The notes: a model not told the origin generated them from the letters alone. A stretch of 9,665 bases of DNA from an uncultured Desulfovibrio sp. (GCA_947176055.1 CAMWPE010000085.1:1-9665), one strand, 5' to 3'; shown: positions 1 to 8,900, numbered from the stretch's first letter. A program made the numbers and translations.

Positions 1-638
1 AAACAGCGGCCGCTTGCGAAAAAAAAGGCGCCAACACGGAACTACGCGAGCCCGATCTCCGCGATACCGGCGCCGTCCGCTCCTGGGGAGAAGAATTGAG
101 CCTCGATCCTCCGGATCTGCTCGTCGCGAACGCGGGCATGAATACAAATATCGACAAAACTCCGGATGGAGAGCCATGGGAGGAGACCGAGGATTGCGTA
201 AAGATCAATCTGCTCTCTGTCATGGCTCTGACCGGCGCCCTCATTCCAGCCTTTCGCGCCCGCCATCGCGGCCAGATAGCCATCGTCAGTTCGCTAGCCG
301 CGTATTACGGGCTTGCGCATACGCCCGCTTATTGCGCGACCAAAGGAGCCCTTAAGAATTGGGGAGCGTCCCTGCGCGGCTGGCTCGCGCCGGAAGGCAT
401 CCTGGTCAGCGTCGTTTTTCCGGGATATGTGCGCTCGCCCATGTGCGACGCCATGCCCGGACCAAAGCCTTTTCTCTGGGAACCGGAAAAAGCGGCTAAA
501 TATATCCGCGCGGGACTCGAACGGGATCAGGGACGGATCTCTTTTCCATTTCCTCTTAACCTGGGTATCTGGGCCTTGTCCTGCCTGCCGCTTTTTATCG
601 CCATGCCCATAGCCAGACTCCTGGGTTATGGCAAATAG
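1..638 (+). CDS. Short-chain dehydrogenase/reductase (SDR), 5'-truncated by window edge
   Basis: NAD(P)-dependent oxidoreductase of the classical SDR superfamily, substrate unknown. The frame is open from base 3, giving 211 visible residues before TAG at 636-638. The N-terminal roughly 40 residues, including the TGxxxGxG cofactor loop, lie outside the window. A TTG at 96 could be mistaken for the start, but the sequence before it (ELREPDLRDTGAVRSWGEEL) matches the usual SDR stretch leading into NAG, so the gene begins further left. Visible landmarks, numbered from base 3: NAG at 43-45, active-site Asn69, catalytic Ser97, Tyr110 and Lys114 (YCATK), and the PGYVRSPM loop near 140. The spacing Ser97 to Tyr110 (13 residues) is canonical, so the enzyme should be active. 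The C-terminus carries an atypical hydrophobic stretch (about 184-207), suggesting membrane association. The last 11 nt overlap the next gene, implying one transcript and translational coupling. Confidence 0.92.
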   Translation, partial: TAAACEKKGANTELREPDLRDTGAVRSWGEELSLDPPDLLVANAGMNTNIDKTPDGEPWEETEDCVKINLLSVMALTGALIPAFRARHRGQIAIVSSLAAYYGLAHTPAYCATKGALKNWGASLRGWLAPEGILVSVVFPGYVRSPMCDAMPGPKPFLWEPEKAAKYIRAGLERDQGRISFPFPLNLGIWALSCLPLFIAMPIARLLGYGK

Positions 639-2151
639 CCAGTTTCTTTTGCCCGTCGTTTGTTGCGCGGCTGGTTGCGTTTTATTCTGGCTCATCGAGC
701 TGGGCGCGCTCCCGCGGCGAAATCTCCGGCGTCCCGCGGCCGCGACCCTGTTGTTCGCCGGAATTTGGGGCTTCGCCTACTCAATTCTCCTTTTCGCGAC
801 GGGCAGGCCTATGTGCGCCGCTCTTTTCGCGCTCGCGATGGAGGCGATTCTTGTTCTGGTGGACAACGCGAAATACAGGAGCCTGCGCGAGCCATTCCTT
901 TATCAGGATTACGACTATTTTCTGGACACGCTGAAATTTCCGCGCTTGTTCTTGCCTTTCCTGGGGGTAAAAAGTTTTCTCCTGGCCGCGGCGGGGTGCT
1001 TTCTGGGTTTTGGGGTCCTGTGGCTGGAAGATCCTCCGCCGAATCGCTGGCGCCTTGACGGGCAGGCGGGAGGCGGTTTGCTCATTGCGCTCGCGTCGCT
1101 CCTTTGTCTATGGTTTGGCCATCGCGCGGCGGGGCAAATTTCCCTTAAGCCCGGGCCGGACGCGATCAAATATGGCTTTATCCCCTTTTTATGGCTGTAC
1201 GGAAGGGAAGAGAAAAAAAGCTCCTTGCCGGAAAGTCCATTCGCCCGCGTCCGGATTAAGCCCTGTCGCGAAACGCCGCATCTCATAGCGATTCAGAGCG
1301 AGTCTTTTTTTGACGCGAGGCTTTTTTTTGGAGGCGTAAAGAAAGAGCTTTACCGGAATCTGGACGAATTTGACAGAAACGCTCTGCTCTGGGGCGATTT
1401 AATCGCGCCCGCGTGGGGAGCGAACACGGTGAGGACAGAATGTTGCTTCCTGACGGGCATTCCGCCCGCCGCGCTTGGCGCTCGCCAATTCAATCCCTAT
1501 CAGTCCATGGCCCGGGGCTGGAATCCCGCCAGTTTGCCGAGAGTCCTGCGGCGGGCCGGATATCAGACGATCTGCGTCCATCCCTATTACGGCCAATTTT
1601 ACGGCAGGGACAAGATATTTCCGCGACTTGGCTTCGACGCTTTCCTCGATATAAAGAAATTTTCGCGAAGCCCGGACGACGGCCCCTATATCGGCGACAG
1701 GACGTTGGGCGAAAAAATTATCGAACTTATCGAAAAGGCGACGCGCCCTACTTTTGTGTTCGCCATCACCATGGAAAATCACGGCCCTCTGGGTCTGGAG
1801 CGGCCGCTTCCCTCTCACGCCCTGTTCTATGACCGGCAACCGCCGCGGGGATGCGAAGAGCTGGGAATATATTTGAATCACGTCCGCTCCTGCGACAATA
1901 CGCTGGGATTATTGCGCGACGCCTTCGGTTTGGGACCGTATCTTTCCCTCTGCTTTTACGGCGACCACGCGCCGATCCTGGAGGAATGCTACAGGACGTT
2001 GCCGCCTCCTTCCGGTCATACGCCTTATTTCTGCTGGAGTAATCGCGCCCGCGAATGCCAGCCGCCCAACCCCGAGCGAGCCGAAAACCTCGCCGTCGCG
2101 TGGCTTAAGGCTCTGGATTTGATCAGGGGAAAGGAAGACGCGCGTCCCTGA
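628..2151 (+). CDS. LTA-synthase/phosphoglycerol-transferase-like membrane protein (sulfatase fold)
   Basis: 507-residue inner-membrane enzyme of the alkaline-phosphatase/sulfatase superfamily, LtaS/OpgB-like branch. Characterised members move phosphoglycerol from phosphatidylglycerol to an acceptor glycan or glycolipid outside the membrane. The N-terminal 170 residues hold about four or five hydrophobic segments (roughly 6-25, 38-58, 62-80, 106-132, 148-165). The catalytic domain follows from about 215. Residues matching the LtaS metal and nucleophile set by motif are Glu225 (QSESFFD), Thr267 (WGANTVRTEC), His318 (VHPYYG), His385 (MENHGPL) and Asp446-His447 (YGDHAP), so it appears catalytically complete. 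It is shorter than LtaS (about 640) or OpgB (about 760) because the membrane part is reduced. The ATG at 628 lies inside the SDR stop region with no strong Shine-Dalgarno sequence, consistent with coupling. Substrate is unknown; phosphoethanolamine or another phospho-group transfer is also possible. Confidence 0.85.
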   Translation: MANSQFLLPVVCCAAGCVLFWLIELGALPRRNLRRPAAATLLFAGIWGFAYSILLFATGRPMCAALFALAMEAILVLVDNAKYRSLREPFLYQDYDYFLDTLKFPRLFLPFLGVKSFLLAAAGCFLGFGVLWLEDPPPNRWRLDGQAGGGLLIALASLLCLWFGHRAAGQISLKPGPDAIKYGFIPFLWLYGREEKKSSLPESPFARVRIKPCRETPHLIAIQSESFFDARLFFGGVKKELYRNLDEFDRNALLWGDLIAPAWGANTVRTECCFLTGIPPAALGARQFNPYQSMARGWNPASLPRVLRRAGYQTICVHPYYGQFYGRDKIFPRLGFDAFLDIKKFSRSPDDGPYIGDRTLGEKIIELIEKATRPTFVFAITMENHGPLGLERPLPSHALFYDRQPPRGCEELGIYLNHVRSCDNTLGLLRDAFGLGPYLSLCFYGDHAPILEECYRTLPPPSGHTPYFCWSNRARECQPPNPERAENLAVAWLKALDLIRGKEDARP

Positions 2152-2178
2152 ATCGGACATCCCGCGAATCGAGGGGGT
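2152..2178. other. Convergent intergenic gap without visible terminator
   Basis: Only 27 nt separate the stop of the transferase (plus strand) and the stop of the flippase (minus strand). I see no GC-rich hairpin followed by a T-run on either strand, so the two convergent transcripts probably overlap or end inside the opposing gene. Confidence 0.6.
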
Positions 2179-3621
2179 TCAAGCGCCGGCCGCGCTGGAT
2201 TTTTCCGGGTCGTCCGGCTTTTTTTTCTCGAAGAGCGAAGGCGGTCGCCAGCTCCAGAAAAGAGCGAGGAGAGGAAGGAGTCCAAGAAATTCCGCCAGCT
2301 CGCGAGGAATATAGGGAACCGTAGCCCGCCATAAAAATACCGCCAAAAAGCCGGTTCCAGCGAGAATAAGCCATTGCGCCGCCGTCATGGGTTTCGCGCG
2401 GCTCTGGAAATAGCCGACGGTGAGAATGGCCACCCAGACTTTGGTCAGAGTGAGGGTCAGCGCGGCTCCTCCCAGCGGATCGACCGGAATCAGGGTAAAA
2501 CAACAAACCAGATTTACGACCAGCCCGCTTAAATAAAAGCCGAAAAGCAGATTCTGTTCGCGCATGCCGATCATGGCGTAAGCGGCGAGATTATGCAGGA
2601 AGGCGGTGGCCAGGCACGGAGTAAGCCATTGCTGGGCTTTTACGGCGTAGGCGTAATCGGGACCGTAGATTAGGGTAAGGAACCGGTCGCTCTCGACCCA
2701 GATCAGAAAAATCATGGGGAGGGCCGCCGCCCAGAGCGAGCGGGCGGTTTGCCCCGCAAGTTTGCGGAAAGCTTCTTTATTCTCCCGCCACAGGCGAGCG
2801 AGCAGGGGGAAGATGACCTTGCCAAGCAGGGCGCTGGACACGAGAACGGATAGACCTTCGATAGTTTCCCAGGCGACGCCATAGCCGCCGACGTCGACGT
2901 TTCCTCCGTATTTTTTAAGGAAGATCACATTTATTTTGTTATAAAACATGGCGCAAACCGCCATGCCTGTGAACACGGCCCCCTTTTTAAGATTTTGCCA
3001 TAGATCGCGCAAAGCCTCCGGATTGACGCGGCCAAAGGGATTGTCGCCCAGCGCGTAAACGACGAAAGCCGCGCAGAAAACCGATTCGATAGGTTTATAA
3101 AGGGCTATGGCGATGGGAGACCAACCGGCCAGAACCGCGACGACCCCGTAGCCAATGCCCAGGAGCGCGGAGGGAATCCGGACGCGCATTTCGACATCCT
3201 GCCTGCCGCGGGCTTGGCATAGGGCGAAAAAAGAATCGGAAAGCGCGTCGAGGCCCAGACCGCCGGCCACGCAAAAAACGATAATTTTAAGTTCCTGGCC
3301 ATAATTTTGCCATTCGCACACGGCCCAGGCTACCAGCAACGCGATAGCCAGGGCGCAAAGTTTCAGCCAGGACACCTCGCTCAGGAGCGCGCGGGGATGG
3401 CCTTCGCGTCTGGCGAAAGTGGAGAGGAGAAAATCATTCAGACCAATATCGGTCGCGGTTTTGACCAGATAACCAAAAGTCAGGGCCAGGACTATTTCGC
3501 CCAGTATATCCGGACTTCGTCGCGACAGAAGAATTATGAACAGGGTCCAGGACAGATCCCTGGTCCATTGCGCGCCCAGGATAAAGCCGAGGCGCCTGGG
3601 GATGCTTTTTAGGCGCTTCAA
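2179..3621 (-). CDS. Wzx/MATE-like oligosaccharide (lipid-linked) flippase
   Basis: 480-residue polytopic membrane protein resembling the polysaccharide-biosynthesis/Wzx flippases of the MOP superfamily, which move undecaprenyl-linked sugars or other lipid-linked intermediates across the inner membrane. The protein is hydrophobic almost throughout, with about 12-14 potential membrane helices. The N-terminal layout is typical: a basic start, a long first helix, then LSRRSPDILGEIVLALTFGY, which resembles the usual 'lla r.lgp..fG...l' pattern. It ends in a soluble lysine/proline-rich tail (FEKKKPDDPEKSS). The start is TTG at 3621, nine nt after the adaptor stop; no convincing Shine-Dalgarno precedes it, and no ATG nearby would keep the first helix, so translation is probably coupled. 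It is last in the minus-strand operon. The substrate could be a glycan precursor or the product linked to the upstream synthase-like protein; sequence alone cannot tell. Confidence 0.83.
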   Translation of the reverse strand: MKRLKSIPRRLGFILGAQWTRDLSWTLFIILLSRRSPDILGEIVLALTFGYLVKTATDIGLNDFLLSTFARREGHPRALLSEVSWLKLCALAIALLVAWAVCEWQNYGQELKIIVFCVAGGLGLDALSDSFFALCQARGRQDVEMRVRIPSALLGIGYGVVAVLAGWSPIAIALYKPIESVFCAAFVVYALGDNPFGRVNPEALRDLWQNLKKGAVFTGMAVCAMFYNKINVIFLKKYGGNVDVGGYGVAWETIEGLSVLVSSALLGKVIFPLLARLWRENKEAFRKLAGQTARSLWAAALPMIFLIWVESDRFLTLIYGPDYAYAVKAQQWLTPCLATAFLHNLAAYAMIGMREQNLLFGFYLSGLVVNLVCCFTLIPVDPLGGAALTLTLTKVWVAILTVGYFQSRAKPMTAAQWLILAGTGFLAVFLWRATVPYIPRELAEFLGLLPLLALFWSWRPPSLFEKKKPDDPEKSSAAGA

Positions 3622-3630
3622 GACGCGGGC

Positions 3631-4524
3631 TTAAAAACTTACGACAGCTTTAAAACCTGGTTTAAGCGCCAGATCGGGATTTGGCACTGTTACTTCCACC
3701 GTGTAATACGAGGGGTTGGCCACGTCCAGATCATTGGATATCCAGGAAATTTCGCTGACGATCCCTTTAAATTTCCTGTTTTTCAGAGCCGGGATTTCCA
3801 CTGTCACGGGATCGCCCACTTCAATATTGTTGATCTCCGCCTCGTAGACCGGAATCTGGACGAGCGCGGGGTTGAGTTGTCCCACCTGGACCGGCGAAGT
3901 CCCCGCGCCGATAAGCTGGCCCGGATTAAGGGCAGGAGCGAGGGACAATACATAACCTTTTATGGGCGAAGAGAGTGTCAGAATTTGCGGCAAGGTTTCG
4001 CCTTCTTTTATTGGGGAGCCAAAATATTCTTCCAGCTCGCGCAGACGGGCCTGAAAATTGTTTTCGTTTTTTTTAAGCGTAGTCCGCATCAAATCGATGC
4101 GGTTGTTCATGGATTTTACGGTTTCGTCCAGCCTGTTCAGCGCCTGGCGCGAGCCCAGACCGGTGGCCACGAGTTGCCGCGTCTTGTTGCGCTCCGCGTT
4201 TGTGGTCGCGAGCTGGCTTTGCAGGGAGAGAATTTGCGCTTTTAATTCCTCCGAAGCGGCGCCTGTGTTCACCTCCCGCTGAATCTGCCTCATGGCCTCT
4301 TCCTGCAGCCGGAAACGAATAAGGGGAGAATTGACATCGACAGGCGTCCCTGGCTTGACAAGCACTTCCTCCACAATAGCGTTGAAAGGCATTGGCACGG
4401 GACGGGTGACGGTCGGAATTACCTTGCCGGTCAGAATGGAGCTTATATCGTCCGCCCGGGCGAGGGAGCCGGAATATAAAAACAGAAGCAGGCCGACGGC
4501 CAGGGATAGTCCTTTCGCGCGCAT
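3631..4524 (-). CDS. HlyD/AcrA-family periplasmic adaptor protein
   Basis: 297-residue membrane-fusion (periplasmic adaptor) protein that would bridge an inner-membrane transporter and a TolC-type channel. A cleavable Sec signal is visible: MRAKG, a hydrophobic core, then a site after LARA (about residue 24, before DD). The mature protein is therefore soluble in the periplasm, not anchored by a transmembrane helix as in HlyD/EmrA. Domain order: first lipoyl half (about 45-75, VEEVLVKPGTPVDVNSPLI), alpha-hairpin coiled coil (about 73-168, rich in Q, L, K, E), second lipoyl half (about 183-215, SSPIKGYVLSL...PGQLI), beta-barrel (about 222-262) and a short C-terminal domain ending NPDLALKPGFKAVVSF. 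I chose ATG at 4524 over the upstream in-frame start at 4584 because only this start puts the signal peptide at the N-terminus. It lies one nt after the TolC stop and has AAGGAG upstream. Confidence 0.9.
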   Translation of the reverse strand: MRAKGLSLAVGLLLFLYSGSLARADDISSILTGKVIPTVTRPVPMPFNAIVEEVLVKPGTPVDVNSPLIRFRLQEEAMRQIQREVNTGAASEELKAQILSLQSQLATTNAERNKTRQLVATGLGSRQALNRLDETVKSMNNRIDLMRTTLKKNENNFQARLRELEEYFGSPIKEGETLPQILTLSSPIKGYVLSLAPALNPGQLIGAGTSPVQVGQLNPALVQIPVYEAEINNIEVGDPVTVEIPALKNRKFKGIVSEISWISNDLDVANPSYYTVEVTVPNPDLALKPGFKAVVSF

Positions 4525-4525
4525 C

Positions 4526-5989
4526 TTACATAAACTCCTTGGCTGGAGGTCCCAAAAAGCGTTCCTGCAACACGTTGGCCACATACATCCAGGCGAGCCT
4601 GGCCAGTTTGTATTCCAGCTCCGCCTGAATCAGGGCGATTCGCGCCGTGAGCATATTGTCGCGCGCCCCCTCCAGCTCCGGCAACTCGATCATTCCCTCA
4701 TTGTAGGAAATTCTCGCTTCCTCGTATTGCATTTTCGCCGTTTCAAAATGCGTTTTTTGCAATTGCAATTCCGTATTGGCGAGGGCGACCGCCTGCTCGG
4801 CGCTTAACCATTTGTTGGAATAGGCGGTCCGCATTCGCGACATTTCATGAAAAGCCTGCGCTTTCTGCATTCTGGCCGTCTGCACTCCCCGGTAGCGTCT
4901 GCCCCAGTCCAGCAACGGGAAATCGAACACAAAATGCAAAAAAGTGTCTTCCTGCCCGTGCGGCGGCTGGTATTGGCCCGCCGGCGGCGAATTATTGATT
5001 TGCAGGCGCATATCCGGCACATATTGGGCCCAGGCGACCATGATATTATAATCGGCGAGTTTTACCTGCGCCCTCAAGAGGAGATCGTCTTCGGTTGTCT
5101 GCCAGCGATCCTCCCAGCGCAGTTTTGGGCCGTCGAAACCGGCCAGGATGGCGTCGGCGTTGGAAGTATCGATATCGAAGCGCTGTCTGGGATCCACGCC
5201 GGCGAGGATCTTCAGATTGGTGCGATCCATTACTTCCTGCATATTTGTCTTTTCGACCACCAGCTCCCGCTCCCTCTGCGCCTGGCGCGCCAGATTGAGG
5301 GCGACGCCCTGCCTGCCGGCCACGCTTTCCACCTGTCGCCAATAGTCGATCAACTGTTTGCCCGCCGGGAGAAGCTCTTTTTGGGCGGCGAGGATATCGC
5401 GTTGCGCCTGCAATTTGAGATAGGCCTTCGCGATATCGTAAATGGCTTCGCCCACCGCCTTCCGGTGTGTGGCTATGGCGAGATTGAGCATTATTTTCTG
5501 CACATTATGCTCGAAATAAGTCGCGACCGGATTGGGGAAGGAGGCCTCGAAGCCGGCCCGCAACTTCGTTCTACCGTAGTCGCCGGGCGTGTCGCGCTCG
5601 TCCATGTTGAGCCGCGTGAGATTGTTGGAGACAGTCAGCGTCATGCGCGGCTCGGGCAGGTATTTCCATACGGCGTCCGTCAAGGCCACTTTCTTGATCT
5701 CTATTTCAACCGCGCTGTTCACCAGCATGGGGGATTGCTGGATCGTCAGAAACACGCATTCTTCAAAATCGAAGGATTTATGCGGATCGTAAAGATTGGG
5801 CAGGGCCGCGTCCAGTTTCGCCTTGTTTTCCACGGGCACGCCCGGAGCTTCTTCGAGCCAGTGCCTGGCGGGCAATTCGGGGGATTTTAAACCCGCTTTT
5901 TTCGAGCTGCAACCGCAAATAAGGATGACCGCCAGCAGAATCGCCAGGGCGGGAGCGCGCAAATTCGCGCGCGTCGATTTAAGGGTCAT
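4526..5989 (-). CDS. TolC-family outer-membrane channel, lipoprotein type
   Basis: 487-residue outer-membrane efflux protein (OEP family, as in TolC and NodT/OprM-type lipoproteins), the exit duct of tripartite exporters. The N-terminus is a lipoprotein signal: basic MTLKSTRANLR, a hydrophobic core and lipobox ICGC with Cys27 as predicted lipidation site, then SSKK. Long amphipathic helical segments follow in two repeats. The second ends with the OEP hallmark starting at Tyr429 (YNEGMIELPELEGARDN) and a further helix rich in alternating A/L/E. I chose ATG at 5989 over the in-frame upstream start at 6064 because it places the lipobox correctly and has a strong Shine-Dalgarno. The start overlaps the synthase stop by 11 nt, and the stop sits one nt before the adaptor start, so the three genes form one operon. 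The natural inner-membrane partner is not obvious in this window. Confidence 0.92.
   Translation of the reverse strand: MTLKSTRANLRAPALAILLAVILICGCSSKKAGLKSPELPARHWLEEAPGVPVENKAKLDAALPNLYDPHKSFDFEECVFLTIQQSPMLVNSAVEIEIKKVALTDAVWKYLPEPRMTLTVSNNLTRLNMDERDTPGDYGRTKLRAGFEASFPNPVATYFEHNVQKIMLNLAIATHRKAVGEAIYDIAKAYLKLQAQRDILAAQKELLPAGKQLIDYWRQVESVAGRQGVALNLARQAQRERELVVEKTNMQEVMDRTNLKILAGVDPRQRFDIDTSNADAILAGFDGPKLRWEDRWQTTEDDLLLRAQVKLADYNIMVAWAQYVPDMRLQINNSPPAGQYQPPHGQEDTFLHFVFDFPLLDWGRRYRGVQTARMQKAQAFHEMSRMRTAYSNKWLSAEQAVALANTELQLQKTHFETAKMQYEEARISYNEGMIELPELEGARDNMLTARIALIQAELEYKLARLAWMYVANVLQERFLGPPAKEFM
4535..4540 (-). promoter_or_regulatory. Ribosome binding site of the HlyD-family gene
   Basis: AAGGAG on the minus strand, 10 nt before the ATG at 4524 and inside the last codons of the TolC-family gene. 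It supports the shorter start for the adaptor. Confidence 0.65.
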
Positions 5990-8900
5990 TACTCTCCCCT
6001 GTTCCGGCGTCGGCCGGAACCGCGAACCCGTCTCCGCCGGAGCGGCTATTCGCGTCAAATTCAAGATGATTAATTGTTAATACCAGCCTGTCGCGGGCAT
6101 CCAGTATTTGCGCGTCAAATCTCGCGAGGGACTCCTCGCGCCAGGAAGACGCCAGCGTCAGGCGCGATTCCCCGCCCGGCTCCAATTCCGCGAAATCGAG
6201 TCTTACGAAGCCGATCGCGAGGCGCGGTCGCCCCTTTTCGAGCGGCCAGCAGCTTTCGAGCAGGGCGGCCAGGGCCGCCTGAATCGCTGCGTCGATGAGT
6301 AGTCCGGTTTTTTTATAACGCCAATCCGGCGTTCCCGCAACGCGATCCGTCGGAACGAGCTTCGCGGCGTAACGGCCGCGCTCCCCGCCGATGGCTTTCA
6401 GGGACAATAAAAGGCGGTTAACCGGCGACAATTTTAACAAATCGTATAGCGGCGCGAGATCAATGGTTTGACCGTCGGCGCCGCTCCCAAAATCCTCCGG
6501 ATTCCAGAGCGGCCGGGGCTGTAGCGAAGCCGTCGCGAGAAGAGCCAGGCCTTCCGCGGTTCTTTCATACTCGCCCGAAGCGCGCCCGTTTTTCGAGATT
6601 TTTTCAACCGACGAGACAACGTCGCAGAGCAAGGCGAGCGGGCCGTCCTGCCGCAACCAGAAACGATTTTCGCATTTGAAGCGACAAATTCTTGTCACGC
6701 CGGGCGGCAAGGCCGGCAAAGTCCGGATCCTTACATCCGACAGAGCGAAGGGAACAAGCCAGGGATTGGCATTGCTCGCGGCCAACAGCAGCTCGGAGAC
6801 GGCCATTCCCGGCGGGATCCAGGGGCGGCTCGCGAAAGACGCATCGACGAATGGACTAAAGCCGCCGCCATGACCGGCCAGATCCGGGGATGAAAACAGG
6901 GAAAACTGCCTTTCCCACACCCCGCCTTCGGGATCCATGGCGGGAAAGATATCCGCGTAAACCGGCGAAGCGGGGCAAAAACGCGGCGCCGGATTCAGGC
7001 CCGGAGCTTCCCATACTATCCGGTCGCCCGAACCAAAAAAATATTCCAGAAGCAATAGATCGTCGGCGTCATAACGAATCGCTCGATCCGACGGCTCCGG
7101 AACAAGCCATAATATTTCCCTGGTTTTTGGGGAGCCAGGACCGAAAAAGCGGGATAACTCCTCCGCCGACGGAGTTTCGTCAGACCGGACGGCGAGCGGG
7201 CGCAGGGAAATCAGCGGACCGTCGTCTTTTAAAAATTTCGCGGCGACCGGCGCGATTCCGGCCGCGTTTTCCGGGATTTTCCCCGCGGACGCGCCATTGT
7301 CTTCAGATTTAAAAGGCCTTTTCCGGGGAAGAATGAAGACGGCGTCAAAGAGGCCTCGCTCGGCGGAAAAATTGGTCAGAGCCGAAAAAACTTCGTCCGG
7401 AGGCGAGTCGGGATCGCAGTCGAGAGAAAGGATCGGGGCGCCGCTCAATTTCCCGCAAAGATCAGTCCGGAGCCATGGCGCGGCGATCCGGCAACCCGAC
7501 GCGCCCAGAGCCGACCAGAAATCCGGATAGCTTTCCGGATCCTCCGCGAAAACGCAGACCAGGGAATCCGGGGAAAGTTTCGCGCGGCTTTTGGCGGGAT
7601 TTAACGGCGCCGGCGCGAGCCCGCCGTTCTCAAGACGTCTCCGGACCAGAAGATGTTTTTCCATGACCGCCGGACCAGGCGCGGAGGGCCGGTTTTCCGC
7701 GGGCGTCTTGCCGGACAGGAATTTGATTAAATCGCCCACAGTGCTGATTTGCGGCAAATTTTCGAGGGATATGGTTCTGCCCAGGCGATTTTCCGCCTCC
7801 TGGACAAGGCGGGGAAAGACGCTGGAGCGCAGGGCCAGATCGCGGCGAAGATCGAGATGGAGATCTCCGGCGGTGAGAGGACGCCCGCTTGTTTCGGAGA
7901 TAAGGGCCAGGATAGTTTCGCCTTCTTCATCGAGCAAGGTCAGGGCGGGAGGAGGGGAGGGTGAGGAAATTTCCGCGGCGGGCGAGTCGTCTTCGCGTCT
8001 GGAAATTTTTTCGCGCAGGATATGCTCCCAGGACAAATGACCGTCGATAAAGAGGCGGCAACAGAGCTCGCGCATGGAGACCGCTTCGCGGCCTTTGCGA
8101 TCCGCGGCCGCGCACTCGCTGTCCGGGGCGTTTTCCACGATCAGGCCCCGGAGGATTTCCTGCGGTCCCAGCTCGATCCAGTCCCTGATATTCCATTCTC
8201 GTCTTACAGTGTCCACGCAACCGACCCAATCGACGGTATTTTCATCGAGTCTGGTGATAAAGCCGGCTATAGCCTCCTTGTCCGCCGGGTAACGGACGCC
8301 GTCCACGCAGGAGACCGCGGGAATTTGCGGCGGACGAATATCAAGGGCGAGGAGGCGGCGATATGACAGATCCCGCAACGTGGCCATCGCCGGATTATGA
8401 AAGGCCATTCCCATGGGGAGCATGAAGGCTACCACGCGCCGCTTGCGAAGATTTTTCCTGATCGTCAGGAGTTCGGACCGGGGGCCTCCCAGAACAAACT
8501 GGCCCGGGGTGTTCGCGTTGGCGACCTTTATGGCGGGATGGGCGGCGAGAATTTCTTCGAGGACGGCGAGATCGGCGGAGACGGCGAGCATTCCTGTCGC
8601 GCGGCCGGAGCGGGCTTCTAGTTCCGCGATATGCTCCGCCCGAGTATCGAAGAGATACCAGGCCGAGCGCGCGTCGTATACTCCGGCTACGCAAAGCGCG
8701 ACCAGCTCGCCTATGCTATGGCCGCAAACCAGGGCGGGCCTGAGGCCCAGGGAGGAAAGCTGGCGCCATTGAGCGTACTCCAGCAAGAAGAGATAGGGAA
8801 TTTGCCAACGCAGGTTATTGATTTTATCCTGATCCGTTTCGGCGAGGAAGGAAAGAACGTCCCATTGCGCGTAAGACGCCAGCTCTTCGATGGCTTCGCG

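Noticed and set aside
96..638. SDR as a complete short gene starting at TTG 96
   Set aside because: The upstream in-frame sequence to base 3 continues the SDR fold (ELREPDLRDTGAVRSWGEEL), and the cofactor-binding N-terminus would otherwise be absent.
2183..2197. AGCGC-5-GCGCT hairpin as terminator of the left-hand transcript
   Set aside because: It lies inside the flippase coding region near its stop, has only 5-bp arms and no adjacent T-run at the right distance.
4525..4584. Longer HlyD-family protein starting at 4584
   Set aside because: It would put 20 residues of TolC-overlapping sequence before the signal peptide and destroy the AAGGAG-ATG arrangement at 4524.
4847..5890. Long open frame on the plus strand (347 codons) opposite the TolC-family gene
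   Set aside because: The minus-strand gene has a lipobox, the OEP hallmark motif, a strong Shine-Dalgarno and operon spacing. The opposite frame has low-complexity H/R/L-rich sequence with no domain and looks like a GC-bias shadow.
5990..6064. Longer TolC-family protein starting at 6064
   Set aside because: It would bury the lipoprotein signal 25 residues inside the protein; ATG 5989 has a strong ribosome site and gives a normal lipobox position.
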